A stretch of DNA of 38,178 nucleotides from positions 1-38,178 of the forward strand of contig CATMPJ010000007.1 in the NCBI GenBank assembly GCA_950073265.1, given 5' to 3'. The position numbers and the translations under genes were made by a program. The notes beneath the pieces are model-generated. The model was not told the DNA's origin. It ran no database searches and worked only from the letters and a program-made list of their open reading frames with translations. Below are positions 1 to 10,038 of the stretch, piece after piece (the first letter of the stretch is position 1; each line of letters begins with the position of its first letter). The DNA comes from an uncultured bacterium. GTDB lineage: Bacteria > Patescibacteriota > Minisyncoccia > Phycocordibacterales > UBA918.

Positions 1-1457
1 ATTTCTACATACACTTTATTAAGTGCGACATCATCGCGCAAAAGTACTGTGATAGTTCCTTTTGGAGTGTATTTAATTGAGTTGTTAATAAGGTTATGAC
101 ATATCTGGACCGTTTTGCCAACATCAGCATGTACAATTCCTCTACCCTTCAAGTCTGAGCGGAAAATAAGCAGCAAATTCTTCTCGGTTGCCACTTCGCG
201 GAGTTGATCAGTGACCTCCTCAACTCTTGCTTTAAGATTAAAGTCACTTAATTCGTATTTCATGTTGCCTGACTCAATGCGAGATACATTGAGATAATCC
301 TCAACCGACATAGCCATTAGACGTGCGGATTCTGCAATACGGTCAGCGGCTTCTTGACCCTTCTCTGGCAATTTTCCAAAACTACCTTCAGCAAGCATTG
401 AAGCGTAACCACGAATTGCGGTAAGCGGACTCCGTAATTGGTGTGACGCAATTGAGACGAATTCTGACTTGAGTTTATCAAGTTCCTTTAGACGTTCATT
501 GGCGTGTTCAAGTTGATCTGTCAAAACTTCAAGCTTTTCACGTTGTGCCACCTCTCTCCGTACGCTTCGGTTTAGAATCAGACCAGCAATGCCTGTAAGT
601 ATAAGTGTGATTGAGGTCAACACATTTGAGGTGGGGGTGTGATTAAAGGTAAACTGAGAACCAACTAAAAGAACAAGAGCTACTATAAGCGCTTGAGCAC
701 TCAATATTCCTACTTGGAAAGTTTTAAATTTGGCCATTAAAATACCTATAAAAACCATAAATATAGCCATGCCAAAGAGACCATAGAACTCAAAATCTGA
801 GTCTTGCACAAGACCAACGTTTGCCAGATACGAAGCGAGCCATATGATGCTGAAAAATGTAAATAAGAAAAATTCAATACCTACACCAAATAGCAAAACC
901 TGTTTCCTAAAACTCTTGTCTGATGAGAAGTATCTTTTTAAGAGGAAATAACCAGACCACAACATTGCAACAGCGCCTAAGCTCGTGTAGTAAAAGTTAT
1001 ACCAGAAGCCCTCAAACCCAAATGCGTCACAGTCAGAAATGTTAAAACCACTGACGCTTAAATCAGTGTGTGCAAATAAGAAAATTGGTAGTAGCAGTAC
1101 AATAAAACTTAACTTTAGTGTGACAGGAGCATCTTCATCATGCGTGAACACATAAACAAGATATAAGCTGGTTATAGAGATAAGGGCGGAAAATATGCCA
1201 AACAGGGGCCACACTGCCAAGATAAACTCGCTATGGGTGTTAGTCCAAGCAATAAGATTGACTAAAATCCAACCTGAAAACAAAAGAGTGATTATAAAAA
1301 GGAGTCTATTCGCTAATCGATGAGGAGCGTTAACAAATAAAAATATGCCAACTGACAGTGCAAGAATAGCCACAGGGATATGTGAGTAATATAAAAGTTG
1401 GGGTAAATCATTAGCAAAGATAAACCAGGTGGGATCTTCGTAGTAGTGACAGATCAT
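1..1457 (-). CDS. Sensor histidine kinase with N-terminal multi-TM region, 3' end truncated by window edge
   Basis: Reverse-strand open frame from ATG at 1457 (MICHYYEDPTWFIFANDLPQLLYY...) to the window edge; hydrophobic N-terminal half; H-box SEFVSIASHQLRSPLTAIRGYASML; N-box region HNLINNSIKYTPKG. Not in the ORF track because its stop lies outside the window. Confidence 0.85.
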   Translation of the reverse strand, partial: MICHYYEDPTWFIFANDLPQLLYYSHIPVAILALSVGIFLFVNAPHRLANRLLFIITLLFSGWILVNLIAWTNTHSEFILAVWPLFGIFSALISITSLYLVYVFTHDEDAPVTLKLSFIVLLLPIFLFAHTDLSVSGFNISDCDAFGFEGFWYNFYYTSLGAVAMLWSGYFLLKRYFSSDKSFRKQVLLFGVGIEFFLFTFFSIIWLASYLANVGLVQDSDFEFYGLFGMAIFMVFIGILMAKFKTFQVGILSAQALIVALVLLVGSQFTFNHTPTSNVLTSITLILTGIAGLILNRSVRREVAQREKLEVLTDQLEHANERLKELDKLKSEFVSIASHQLRSPLTAIRGYASMLAEGSFGKLPEKGQEAADRIAESARLMAMSVEDYLNVSRIESGNMKYELSDFNLKARVEEVTDQLREVATEKNLLLIFRSDLKGRGIVHADVGKTVQICHNLINNSIKYTPKGTITVLLRDDVALNKVYVE

Positions 1458-1840
1458 ATTGCTGAATCAGTTATGTCTTCTTGATGTATATCAAGCACGG
1501 TTAAATCTTCACAGTCGCCCGATTCTGGATCACAATACTCGACTTCGCAGGCTATTTCAGTTGGATCACAATACCACGCTTCATCACAATCATTTATATC
1601 TTCAGTGCTGCACAACGATTTGAGTTCTTGTGCACTGCGTGTTGTATACGCATAGTAATAAGGCTCAATGCAGTCCGCGTCTTCACACCACACATAACAA
1701 GACTCAGTATAAGGGTCACATTCGATTTCGTTCTTGACTTGATAATCTTGCAGAAAATAAAATCGATAAAAACTAGCTGTAACAGCTAGTACAAGCAAAA
1801 CTATTATGGTAATTGAAAAGAGATGTCTTCGTAAAAACAT
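1454..1840 (-). CDS. Small membrane-anchored Cys-rich protein (start likely MFLRRHLFS at 1840)
   Basis: One TM segment (ITIIVLLVLAVTASFY), then an acidic domain with 10 Cys in CDPx(3-4)C-like repeats; 4-nt overlap with the downstream kinase start. Confidence 0.6.
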   Translation of the reverse strand: MFLRRHLFSITIIVLLVLAVTASFYRFYFLQDYQVKNEIECDPYTESCYVWCEDADCIEPYYYAYTTRSAQELKSLCSTEDINDCDEAWYCDPTEIACEVEYCDPESGDCEDLTVLDIHQEDITDSAI

Positions 1841-1915
1841 AAGCAAGTGACATCTAAATTGTAACAAAAAAGTACGGGTAATTTTGTCACAGTGCACAGC
1901 CTTGTTCGTGCTGGA

Positions 1916-2725
1916 CTACTTCATCTCGTTAAAGTCGGTGATGTGCTTAAGAACAGTCTTTGGGTAGGAGTTAAAATTAGCTATTTTAGGTCCTGGTTTT
2001 TGTTCAAGTTTAGCAATAAAGGGTTTGTGGCCGAAGCGTTCCTCAGTTTTCTTCATTGCAGGTATCACTATTTCTTGTAGAAAACCTGTTTCATCAGGTT
2101 CATAAATTTCTAGCATAATGCCATGCACAATGAGTAGTGCAAGCATTTTTTCATAAAGAGAAGTTAGTTCGCCGCGAGAATTCCGACTAACCCACTCCGA
2201 CTCATCTGCAATAAGAACATTACCTGGAAATAACTTCTTGGAAAGATAGTGATGTAGATCGAGTAAAGATTTTCCATTTAACAACTCAACTTGATTAAAC
2301 TGTTTTCCCTGTTGAGAGTTTAGGTCAGCAACTCGCTTGTATTGTATGATTCCATTTCCGTTCCTTGACTCACCGACGATTACCGGTAATTTCACTAAGT
2401 TTCTTTTTAAGGCCTGGTGTGAAGTAAGGATATCTCTACTGTCCTCACCAATAATTATTGGGTAGTTGTACCTCTTAACCTGATCGATATAAAAAAGAGT
2501 TTCATAATCAGGCGTGGATATATAACGTGAAAAATAAAAAACGGGCGTATTGTAGTTGAAGTGACTAGGTATATCTCCTTCAAGAAATTCATTAACTTCT
2601 GAGACTAGCTGGTTATCTTTACGACGTTCAACTATGAGAGTGACCGCGTTTGCAAGATCAGTGTGTATATATGTCTCTGACTGTTTGTGTCTTCGTTTTT
2701 TAAAGAAATCCTGTAGAAAGTTCAT
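1916..2725 (-). CDS. Conserved-looking hypothetical protein in SpeD/EamA operon
   Basis: 269-aa ORF 1 nt downstream of the EamA-type gene; no recognised family. Confidence 0.65.
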   Translation of the reverse strand: MNFLQDFFKKRRHKQSETYIHTDLANAVTLIVERRKDNQLVSEVNEFLEGDIPSHFNYNTPVFYFSRYISTPDYETLFYIDQVKRYNYPIIIGEDSRDILTSHQALKRNLVKLPVIVGESRNGNGIIQYKRVADLNSQQGKQFNQVELLNGKSLLDLHHYLSKKLFPGNVLIADESEWVSRNSRGELTSLYEKMLALLIVHGIMLEIYEPDETGFLQEIVIPAMKKTEERFGHKPFIAKLEQKPGPKIANFNSYPKTVLKHITDFNEMK

Positions 2726-2726
2726 C

Positions 2727-3707
2727 CTAATTGTATCCGCCTAAGGCTAAGACAATAATACCCATAGAGACTAAAAATAGACCAATTGATATCAACAGCC
2801 ACCCTCTTATACTAGCGCTATCAGAAGATATCGAACCAGCGCCGAAATATGTGAGTAACCACCCAATCATACCAACCGCTATTGGTTGGGTAGCGTTAAA
2901 TGCAGTCACGACCATCACTGATGGTCCAAGTGTGTTCGCAAGATGTGTCATATATACTCCGCCGGCATCCAGTACTTCATTGATGGCCTGTAAAGCGATA
3001 GCTTTGTAATTTGTATTATTTGTAAATTTATGAAACTGTTCCCGATACGGTTTCCATAGACAATATATTGCTGTACCAGTTACGAACATTCCTGTGCCAG
3101 TCCAAAATCCCACAAACGTAAAACTCCCAGCCAATGCAGCGTCTTTAAAAAGAACATAAATAATTGAGACAACTGCGGCGGATAAACTCATCAAACCCAG
3201 TGTCCCGTAATTAATCTTGCTGCTTATAACACTATCTTCATCTTCCTCTTTCTCTATTGATAGAACAATACCTCCCAAAACAATAATACAAGCACCAACG
3301 ATTTGTATTGCGGGTGGAATAATTCCATAAAAACTTTCAATAATAAGCGCAAACACAGGCACAGCTTGGAAAAGTGGTCCAGCGATGATTGCACCACTTC
3401 GCTCAGTTGCGTATAGGTAGGGTATTATCCATAAAACTTCTAAAAACCCAACAAACAAAGCTTTAGTAGCGATTGCCTTATCGTCAAAAAAAGAAATATC
3501 AGTAGTTAAACCGTATGCTAAAAACCCTGTGGCGATTATTGCACCAAATAGTGAGGATATTAATACTAGTGTGCCAACCTCTTGCTCGTACCTGCTTAAT
3601 AGTAATTCGTCAATATAGTTCCCGGCACCATACATCACACTTGCTACTACAATGAGCCAGACCCAGGGTTCTGCAAAGAGTTGTATAATGGCGTGAAGCA
3701 ATTCCAT
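2727..3707 (-). CDS. EamA/DMT-superfamily transporter
   Basis: About 10 hydrophobic segments and DMT-like pattern (GPLFQAVPVFALIIESFYGIIPPAIQIVGACIIVLGGIVLS). Confidence 0.75.
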   Translation of the reverse strand: MELLHAIIQLFAEPWVWLIVVASVMYGAGNYIDELLLSRYEQEVGTLVLISSLFGAIIATGFLAYGLTTDISFFDDKAIATKALFVGFLEVLWIIPYLYATERSGAIIAGPLFQAVPVFALIIESFYGIIPPAIQIVGACIIVLGGIVLSIEKEEDEDSVISSKINYGTLGLMSLSAAVVSIIYVLFKDAALAGSFTFVGFWTGTGMFVTGTAIYCLWKPYREQFHKFTNNTNYKAIALQAINEVLDAGGVYMTHLANTLGPSVMVVTAFNATQPIAVGMIGWLLTYFGAGSISSDSASIRGWLLISIGLFLVSMGIIVLALGGYN

Positions 3708-3710
3708 AGG

Positions 3711-4106
3711 TTAAGCGTTAGTATTCGGGTAACGAACACCTCTTGCAATTACATTTGCGTCATAGTCATTTGTGTCAAATGTTTTTGAAAGATACTCTGT
3801 AAAAGTGTCATGGTCAAATTCATTTTGACATGTATATACATCCGCTGTTACAAACCCACGCTTCGGGAAAGTATGAAAACTTATATGACTCTCAGCAATC
3901 ATCACAAATCCACTTATTCCGCCCGGATCCTTCTCATTCATTTCTCCTACCTCAACAACTACCTCAGGGGCAATGGTGTGCATATTCATTTCTTTTGGCA
4001 GTTCGACTAGGAATTTTGTAAGGTGCTCTTTGTCGGCGAGCTTTGTAGTGTCACAGTTATACCCATCAAAAAGTAAATGTACACCAAACTGTTCTGTTTT
4101 TTTCAT
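3711..4106 (-). CDS. speD: S-adenosylmethionine decarboxylase proenzyme (SpeD/SpeH class) or neofunctionalised homologue
   Basis: Motif AESHISFHTFPKRGFVTADVYTC retains the ES self-cleavage site, the downstream catalytic His and Cys. Confidence 0.85.
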   Translation of the reverse strand: MKKTEQFGVHLLFDGYNCDTTKLADKEHLTKFLVELPKEMNMHTIAPEVVVEVGEMNEKDPGGISGFVMIAESHISFHTFPKRGFVTADVYTCQNEFDHDTFTEYLSKTFDTNDYDANVIARGVRYPNTNA

Positions 4107-4130
4107 CGCTACTCACTGTAACATGTCTAT

Positions 4131-4634
4131 TTACAGAATAAACAGAATAACTAACGGTGCTAATAGCCACCAGAAAAAATAATTTTCAGGTGAAAAAAGA
4201 GATTGGATTGGGGTGCCCGGAGTCAGGAATTCGGTGATTGGTAAAACTTGAAAGCTGAAGACCATCACTAATGAGGTTGCAGCGAGAGCAAGTAAGACCT
4301 TTTTTCCGAAGCTTTCAAACTTCTTCTCCTTAAACTCATCCGGCATAATGCGGTTTGCTAAGAGGAAGAATGTCATAGTGAATAGAGCAAAAATAATGAG
4401 CTTACCACTAGCCACGCCTTTAGCAGTGTCAAAAGTGTCGAGTAACGTATCGTAATACGGAAAGACTAGCGAAATCAATAGAGCCAGATAAAGGCTAAAA
4501 ATCACGTTGATGATTGCTTGTCTTCCCTTCGCAACTACAATAACCATGAAAATAAGAAAGACGCCAATAAAGTAAGCTGCCTCAGAAATAAAATCTAAAA
4601 TGAAGGCAAGGTCCATAGAAATATTATAGCCCAC
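4131..4634 (-). CDS. Multi-TM hypothetical membrane protein
   Basis: Four to five hydrophobic segments; no recognised family. Confidence 0.55.
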   Translation of the reverse strand: MGYNISMDLAFILDFISEAAYFIGVFLIFMVIVVAKGRQAIINVIFSLYLALLISLVFPYYDTLLDTFDTAKGVASGKLIIFALFTMTFFLLANRIMPDEFKEKKFESFGKKVLLALAATSLVMVFSFQVLPITEFLTPGTPIQSLFSPENYFFWWLLAPLVILFIL

Positions 4635-4664
4635 TGATTTTGAAAAAAAGCAAGCGCATGTTTG

Positions 4665-5084
4665 TTACTTGCGAAAATCAGCGATAGCAATTTTTGTAGC
4701 ATTTTGCACGTGCTTAAATCTATCACCCATCAATTTTGTACCCCCAAACCATCGGGTGACGCATATAACACAATCTTGCACCTGCTCTTTTTGCATAATA
4801 CGGAGGATTACCATACCGGCACCGGTTTCGCCATCGTCATTTTTGGTCTCATAAATAGTCCCTTCTTTAGTAATACGAGCGGCCCAACTATTATGTGTGG
4901 CCTTGGCGTATTTTTTATTACGTTTGAGGGCGCTGAGAAAATCTTTGATGTCAACTCGGTTCTTAACCTGGCCGTAACTAACTGAATACTTACTACCTCT
5001 ATCTTCAATAATTCTCTCCAAAAGCACAAACTTTTGTTCTGGAATTTGACTGTCTTCAAAATTAAATCGGGTTGTCTGTTTCAT
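4665..5084 (-). CDS. IMPACT/YigZ (UPF0029) family protein
   Basis: SKYSVSYGQVKNRVDIKDFLSALK...NDDGETGAGMVILRIM...VCVTRWFGGTKLM; start at MKQTTRF avoids the track ORF's overlap with dnaJ. Confidence 0.8.
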   Translation of the reverse strand: MKQTTRFNFEDSQIPEQKFVLLERIIEDRGSKYSVSYGQVKNRVDIKDFLSALKRNKKYAKATHNSWAARITKEGTIYETKNDDGETGAGMVILRIMQKEQVQDCVICVTRWFGGTKLMGDRFKHVQNATKIAIADFRK

Positions 5085-5097
5085 ATCAATACTATGC

Positions 5098-5123
5098 AAA
5101 ATAGCGACTTCAGTCGCTATTTT
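5098..5123 (-). terminator. Intrinsic terminator after dnaJ
   Basis: Perfect inverted repeat AAAATAGCGAC-TTCA-GTCGCTATTTT, immediately 3' of the dnaJ stop (5128). Confidence 0.75.
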
Positions 5124-5127
5124 GTTT

Positions 5128-6207
5128 CTAGATACCCTCCGATCGCAACTCTTCGATAAGTTTTTGTGCCTTACGTGAAAGTTTTTTCGGAGTTTCAACT
5201 GAGACGCGGACCAAGAAGTCACCTCTACCTCTATCGCTCGGTACCCCTTTTCCTTTTATACGAATCAGTTCCCCGTGAGTAATGCCGGCCGGAATTTTTA
5301 TCTCTGTCTTCCCTTCTAGAGTCTCAACACTGTATGAAGCGCCAAGAAGTGCGTCAGTTAGTTTCACTGGTAACTTGGTGTAAAGATTCAGACCATCTCG
5401 TTTTATGTCTGCGTCAGCTTCGACGTGAACTTTTATATACAAATCACCCGGCTGACCACCCACCATAGCCTCACCTTGACCAGTCATACGGATGACCTCG
5501 CCGTTTTGGATACCAGCTGGAATCTTAATACTGATTTCTGACTGCGTACGTTTTACCCCATCACCGCCACAGGCAGTACATTTCTCTTCGGGAACTTGTC
5601 CTGTGCCATTGCAGGTATGACAATCACGAACAGTAGTAAAATTACCCATGATGCTTTGACGATTTTCTCGAATTTTTCCATTACCATTACAGGTGCTGCA
5701 CGAAGTGGTCTTGGTGCCTGGTTTGGCGCCAGTGCCATCACAGGTCTTGCAGGTGTTGTTTTTGGTAATGAGCACTTTGCGCGTTACTCCAAAAATAGCA
5801 TCTTTGAAACCAAGATTTATGTCAATTGATACATCATTACCACGCTTTTGGCGACTTCCTCCGCCGCCAAAGCCAAAGCCTTGAAACAGGTCGTTGAGAT
5901 CAAACTCAAATCCTCCCTGACCGCCAAAACCAGCTTGTTGAAAGCCTGAGAAATCAAAGCCACCAAAACCTTGTCCAGCTCCCCCACCGGCATTATTGAA
6001 AGCGTGTCCATAGGTGTCGTATTCGGCTTTTTTCTTTTCGTCTCCTAGTACTGCGTAGGCCTCGGTGATTTCTTTGTATTTAGCTTCGTCTCCAGTTTTT
6101 TTATCGGGATGGTATTTAGCTGCGAGTTTACGAAAAGCTTTCTTCACTTCGTCGCGTGAAGCACCTTTTTGTAGGCCAAGAATGCTGTAGTAATCTTTGT
6201 TGCTCAT
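5128..6207 (-). CDS. dnaJ: Chaperone DnaJ
   Basis: J-domain with HPD (KYHPDKKTG), G/F-rich linker, four CxxCxGxG-type zinc motifs, C-terminal substrate domain. Confidence 0.97.
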   Translation of the reverse strand: MSNKDYYSILGLQKGASRDEVKKAFRKLAAKYHPDKKTGDEAKYKEITEAYAVLGDEKKKAEYDTYGHAFNNAGGGAGQGFGGFDFSGFQQAGFGGQGGFEFDLNDLFQGFGFGGGGSRQKRGNDVSIDINLGFKDAIFGVTRKVLITKNNTCKTCDGTGAKPGTKTTSCSTCNGNGKIRENRQSIMGNFTTVRDCHTCNGTGQVPEEKCTACGGDGVKRTQSEISIKIPAGIQNGEVIRMTGQGEAMVGGQPGDLYIKVHVEADADIKRDGLNLYTKLPVKLTDALLGASYSVETLEGKTEIKIPAGITHGELIRIKGKGVPSDRGRGDFLVRVSVETPKKLSRKAQKLIEELRSEGI

Positions 6208-6280
6208 AGTAGATTGCGATTGTAATACAAGTCTTCATCAAGCGCAAAAGCTTTGCTTTTGCGCTTAGGAAAATTTCTAT

Positions 6281-8170
6281 TTAGTCTTTCTTATCGTTCT
6301 CGTCAGCCGCTTCTGCGTCATGCACTGTTGGTTCGTCTTCTGACTTCGCTTCGTCAGCAGCTGTTTCCGCCGCTTTACTCATGATTTCACCAATTTTTTG
6401 CATTGCAGTTGAAAGCTCGTTTGACGCAGTTTCAATAGCTGTCTTATCATCTCCAGTTTTAGCCTCATTCAAAGCTTTGATTTTGTCTTCGATCTCAGTT
6501 TTTGTTTCAGCTGGAATATCTTTCTCATGATCCTTGAGTGCTTTTTCAGCGGTATAGATCATTTGCTCAGCTAGGTTGCGGGCTTCAATGATTTCTTTCT
6601 TTTTTGCGTCTTCACCGGCGTGCTCTTCCGCTTCTTTTTTCATGCGTTCGATATCGTCTTCGGAAAGGCCAGAGTTAGCCTCAATGCGAATGGATTGCTC
6701 TTTACCGGTTGATTTGTCTTTAGCGGTTACGTTCAGTACACCGTTTGAGTCCACATCAAACGTTACTTCCACTTGTGGAACTCCTCTTGGTGCTGGCGGT
6801 ATACCATCAAGCACGAATTTACCGAGTGATTTGTTATCAGCAGCCATTGGGCGTTCTCCCTGTGTGATATGGATCTCGGTTGAAGTCTGGTTGTCAGCGG
6901 CGGTTGAGAACACTTGTGACTTTTGGGTTGGAATGTGGGTGTTCTTTTCAATTAATTTTGTAGCCACACCACCCATTGTTTCAATACCAAGTGAAAGTGG
7001 GATGACGTCTACCAGCGTAATGTCCTGTACGTCACCTTGGAAAATACCAGCTTGAATTGCTGCACCAAGCGCAACCACCTCGTCCGGGTTAATAGAGCGG
7101 TTCGGCTCCTTATTAAAGAGTTCCTTCACCGCGTTTTGGATTGCTGGCATACGAGTTTGACCACCAACTAAGATGACTTCATCAATTTCGTCTTTCTTAA
7201 TTCCTGATGCTTCAAGTGCTCGCTTAGTGATTTCAATTGATTTATCTACATACTCATGAGCAATTTCCTCCAGTTTTGCTCGAGTCAATTTAATGTCCAT
7301 GTGGAGTGGGCCATCTGAACCTTGTGATACAAATGGAATGTTAATATCGGTCTCAGTAGTGCTTGAGAGCTCCAATTTGGCCTTTTCAGCAGCTTCATCG
7401 AGTCTTTGCAGGGCTAACTTGTCCTTTGCCAAATCAACACCTTCTGACTTCTTAAACTCATCGATTAAGAAGCGTACAATACCTTGGTCGATATCTCGTC
7501 CACCCATGTGTGCATCGCCGTCAGTTGCCTGTACCTCAACCACATCATCACCAACTTCTAGCACAGTCACGTCAAACGTACCGCCACCAAAGTCATAGAC
7601 GACAATCTTTTCGTCTTTCTTTTTGTTAAAGCCGTACGCCAGCGCAGCAGCGGTTGGTTCATTGATTATGCGTTTTACTTCAAGACCAGCAATCTTACCC
7701 GCGTCTTGCGTAGCTTTACGCTGAGAGTCATTAAAGTACGCCGGTACCGTAATCACTGCTTCAGTGATTTTTTCACCGAGCTTAGCTTCCGCGTCTTGCT
7801 TGAGCTTAGTTAGAATCATTGCTGATACTTCTTCCGGACGCTTTTCTTCACCGTTAAGCACCACCACTGCCCCGCCATCACTACCTTTTTTGATTTCGTA
7901 CGGAACTATTTCCAGGTCTTTCTGTACAGACTTGTCGTCATAGTTGTGACCCATAAAGCGCTTAATACCATAAATAGTATTAGTCGGGTTGGTCACTGCT
8001 TGACGTTTTGCAATCTGGCCGACCAGTCGCTCCTTCGTTTTTGAAATCGCCACAATTGAGGGTGTGGTGCGGGTACCTTCTGCGTTTTCAATAATAGTTG
8101 GTTCCCCGGCTTCAATTACTGCCATTGCAGAGTTGGTGGTGCCGAGGTCTATCCCTAAAATTTTTGCCAT
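6281..8170 (-). CDS. dnaK: Chaperone DnaK (Hsp70)
   Basis: [37 protein letters not shown], acidic C-terminus. Confidence 0.98.
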   Translation of the reverse strand: MAKILGIDLGTTNSAMAVIEAGEPTIIENAEGTRTTPSIVAISKTKERLVGQIAKRQAVTNPTNTIYGIKRFMGHNYDDKSVQKDLEIVPYEIKKGSDGGAVVVLNGEEKRPEEVSAMILTKLKQDAEAKLGEKITEAVITVPAYFNDSQRKATQDAGKIAGLEVKRIINEPTAAALAYGFNKKKDEKIVVYDFGGGTFDVTVLEVGDDVVEVQATDGDAHMGGRDIDQGIVRFLIDEFKKSEGVDLAKDKLALQRLDEAAEKAKLELSSTTETDINIPFVSQGSDGPLHMDIKLTRAKLEEIAHEYVDKSIEITKRALEASGIKKDEIDEVILVGGQTRMPAIQNAVKELFNKEPNRSINPDEVVALGAAIQAGIFQGDVQDITLVDVIPLSLGIETMGGVATKLIEKNTHIPTQKSQVFSTAADNQTSTEIHITQGERPMAADNKSLGKFVLDGIPPAPRGVPQVEVTFDVDSNGVLNVTAKDKSTGKEQSIRIEANSGLSEDDIERMKKEAEEHAGEDAKKKEIIEARNLAEQMIYTAEKALKDHEKDIPAETKTEIEDKIKALNEAKTGDDKTAIETASNELSTAMQKIGEIMSKAAETAADEAKSEDEPTVHDAEAADENDKKD

Positions 8171-8200
8171 AGTAAATATAAGAACTTAATGTGTTTGTAA

Positions 8201-8800
8201 TTAATTTTCGTACTGTCCAGTGGTCACACGGGCTGGTCGGATGATTTCTGTGTTTCCATCTAGGGTAATTTCGTACCCACTTTGCATGACAGACACTACC
8301 GTATCATCAAGTTTTTTGTCTGTCACTGTTTCGGTACCAACTGCTTCGTGCCTATTTGGGTCAAAGGCTTCTCCTGCTGGATTTATTGCGCTTACTCCGT
8401 ACTCTTTAAGAATATTCTGAAGCTGTGCGTTTATACCTTCAACCCCCTTTCGCCATGATACATCAGCCTTTTCCCAAGCCTCGGTGTTATTCATGGCCAT
8501 CTGGAAACTGTCACAGAGCGGAAGCAAGTCTTCAACAAAGTGTTTTTTGTTGCGCACCCGATCACGAACACGCTCCTCTTCTAAGCGTCGACGAGCGTTT
8601 AAAAAGTCCGCTTTCGCTCGCTGCAATTCATCTTGTAGTTTTTGCTTCTCCTCGAGAGCCGTTTCCAGTTTCTTGCGCAATTGTTTTATTTTGTCAGTTG
8701 CGCGATCTTCAATGTCTTCTAATTCAATGTCTTCAGTATGGTTATTTTCACCATGTTCAACGTCAAAATCAACGTCTTTTTCGTCTTTTTTATCTCCCAT
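8201..8800 (-). CDS. grpE: Nucleotide exchange factor GrpE (ATG at 8800 preferred over TTG at 8806)
   Basis: Coiled coil followed by FNPxxHEAV-like motif (FDPNRHEAVGTE); upstream of dnaK. Confidence 0.93.
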   Translation of the reverse strand: MGDKKDEKDVDFDVEHGENNHTEDIELEDIEDRATDKIKQLRKKLETALEEKQKLQDELQRAKADFLNARRRLEEERVRDRVRNKKHFVEDLLPLCDSFQMAMNNTEAWEKADVSWRKGVEGINAQLQNILKEYGVSAINPAGEAFDPNRHEAVGTETVTDKKLDDTVVSVMQSGYEITLDGNTEIIRPARVTTGQYEN

Positions 8801-8808
8801 ACACAAGT

Positions 8809-8837
8809 ATTATAACTTGAGTTTTAAGTGGAGTCAA
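8809..8837 (-). promoter_or_regulatory. Sigma70-type promoter of grpE-dnaK-dnaJ
   Basis: TTGACT (8837-8832) - 17 nt - TATAAT (8814-8809); predicted +1 near 8802, 2 nt before the ATG. Confidence 0.85.
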
Positions 8838-8875
8838 AAATCTCTTTAGCCACTTAGATTCTCAGTGCCCTAAAG

Positions 8876-8901
8876 AAAAAAGTCCCGTTTGGGACTTTTT
8901 C
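8876..8901 (-). terminator. Intrinsic terminator after rpsI
   Basis: AGTCCC-loop-GGGACT flanked by A/T tracts; U-rich run on the minus strand. Confidence 0.75.
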
Positions 8902-9308
8902 TATCGCTTAGACCAAGCTGGTCGCTTGCGAGCTTTCCGAAGACCAAACTTCTTACGCTCAACTGAACGTGGGTCTCGCTTGAGGAAGCCAAGCACCTTA
9001 AGGGCACCACGGCGATCTTCTTTCTCTTTCACCAGTGCTCGAGCGATACCGAGACGAATCGCCTCTGCTTGGGCTGTAGTACCACCACCATTTACATGCG
9101 CAGTGATTGTGTAGTTCTCAATACCAGCGTCTTTCGTGTCGAGGACAGATTGAATACTCTTGTGGAGTGATTCATGCGGAAAAAATTCTGTCATGTCCTT
9201 ACCATTAACTGTAATGGTTGTTTCTTTTGCGGGAGTGAGCCGAACTCGCGCGGTAGCAGTCTTGCGACGCCCAATTCCCTCTACATATACATCTTTTTTT
9301 GCTGCCAT
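8901..9308 (-). CDS. rpsI: 30S ribosomal protein uS9
   Basis: C-terminal ERKKFGLRKARKRPAWSKR, N-terminal GIGRRKTATARVRL. Confidence 0.97.
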   Translation of the reverse strand: MAAKKDVYVEGIGRRKTATARVRLTPAKETTITVNGKDMTEFFPHESLHKSIQSVLDTKDAGIENYTITAHVNGGGTTAQAEAIRLGIARALVKEKEDRRGALKVLGFLKRDPRSVERKKFGLRKARKRPAWSKR

Positions 9309-9313
9309 ACGCG

Positions 9314-9670
9314 TTATTCAGTGATTGTTAGTTTGAGTAAAAGTCGCTTCTTGTGCTTATTGTTTGGAAGCATACCACCAATAGTGCGACGTACTACTTC
9401 AGCATACCCAAGGCGCTTACCGAGGTGTTCAAGCGTTTCAGTGCGGCGTCCACCTGGGTAACCTGAATAACTCTGGTAGATTTCTTCCTTCTTTTTCTCT
9501 GGAATATCTAGCTTACTGACGTTTTCGATTTTTACTTCGACGTCAGCCATGATGTGCTTTGCAAAAGCTGGATCGTTTTTGCCAATGAGGTATGACGCTG
9601 CTTCAGTTGCTACTTTTCCAAGTCGCTTGCCTGTTGCGTCTATAGTGAATGTTTTAGTTTCCGTTTCCAT
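9314..9670 (-). CDS. rplM: 50S ribosomal protein uL13
   Basis: DATGKRLGKVATEAASYLIGK...GYPGGRR...VVRRTIGGMLPNNK. Confidence 0.96.
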   Translation of the reverse strand: METETKTFTIDATGKRLGKVATEAASYLIGKNDPAFAKHIMADVEVKIENVSKLDIPEKKKEEIYQSYSGYPGGRRTETLEHLGKRLGYAEVVRRTIGGMLPNNKHKKRLLLKLTITE

Positions 9671-9675
9671 AACTA

Positions 9676-10032
9676 CTATTCTACAAAGCTAATAATGGCT
9701 TCTTGTCGACCTGGTGAAGTTGCTCCGAGCTTTACGATACGGGTGTATCCACCGTTTCGCTCTGCATATCTTGGTGCAATTTCTGAAAAAAGTTTTTTTG
9801 TCGTTGCTTCCGTTGGTTCACCTAAGCGAGATGTAACCAAGCGTCGTGCTGCTACCGTGTCTTTTTTAGCCAGCGTTACCAAACGTTCAATGCGTGGTTG
9901 CAGTTCTTTTGCTTTAGCAGCTGTAGTTTTAATTTGACCGTCTCGGATTAGAGACACAGCCAAACCACGTAGCAATGCAGTGCGGCCACGGCGTGTTCGG
10001 CTGAGGGTACGGTTTTTGTTTGCGTGTCTCAT
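9676..10032 (-). CDS. rplQ: 50S ribosomal protein bL17
   Basis: MRHANKNRTLSRTRRGRTALLRGLA...GGYTRIVKLG. Confidence 0.97.
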   Translation of the reverse strand: MRHANKNRTLSRTRRGRTALLRGLAVSLIRDGQIKTTAAKAKELQPRIERLVTLAKKDTVAARRLVTSRLGEPTEATTKKLFSEIAPRYAERNGGYTRIVKLGATSPGRQEAIISFVE

Positions 10033-10038
10033 AAGCGA

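Noticed and set aside
5085-5222. N-terminal extension of the IMPACT-family ORF
   Set aside because: Overlaps dnaJ and the terminator hairpin; conserved protein begins at MKQTTRF.
6576-7055. Plus-strand ORF opposite dnaK
   Set aside because: Antisense shadow of a strongly conserved gene; Ser-rich low-complexity translation typical of antisense frames.
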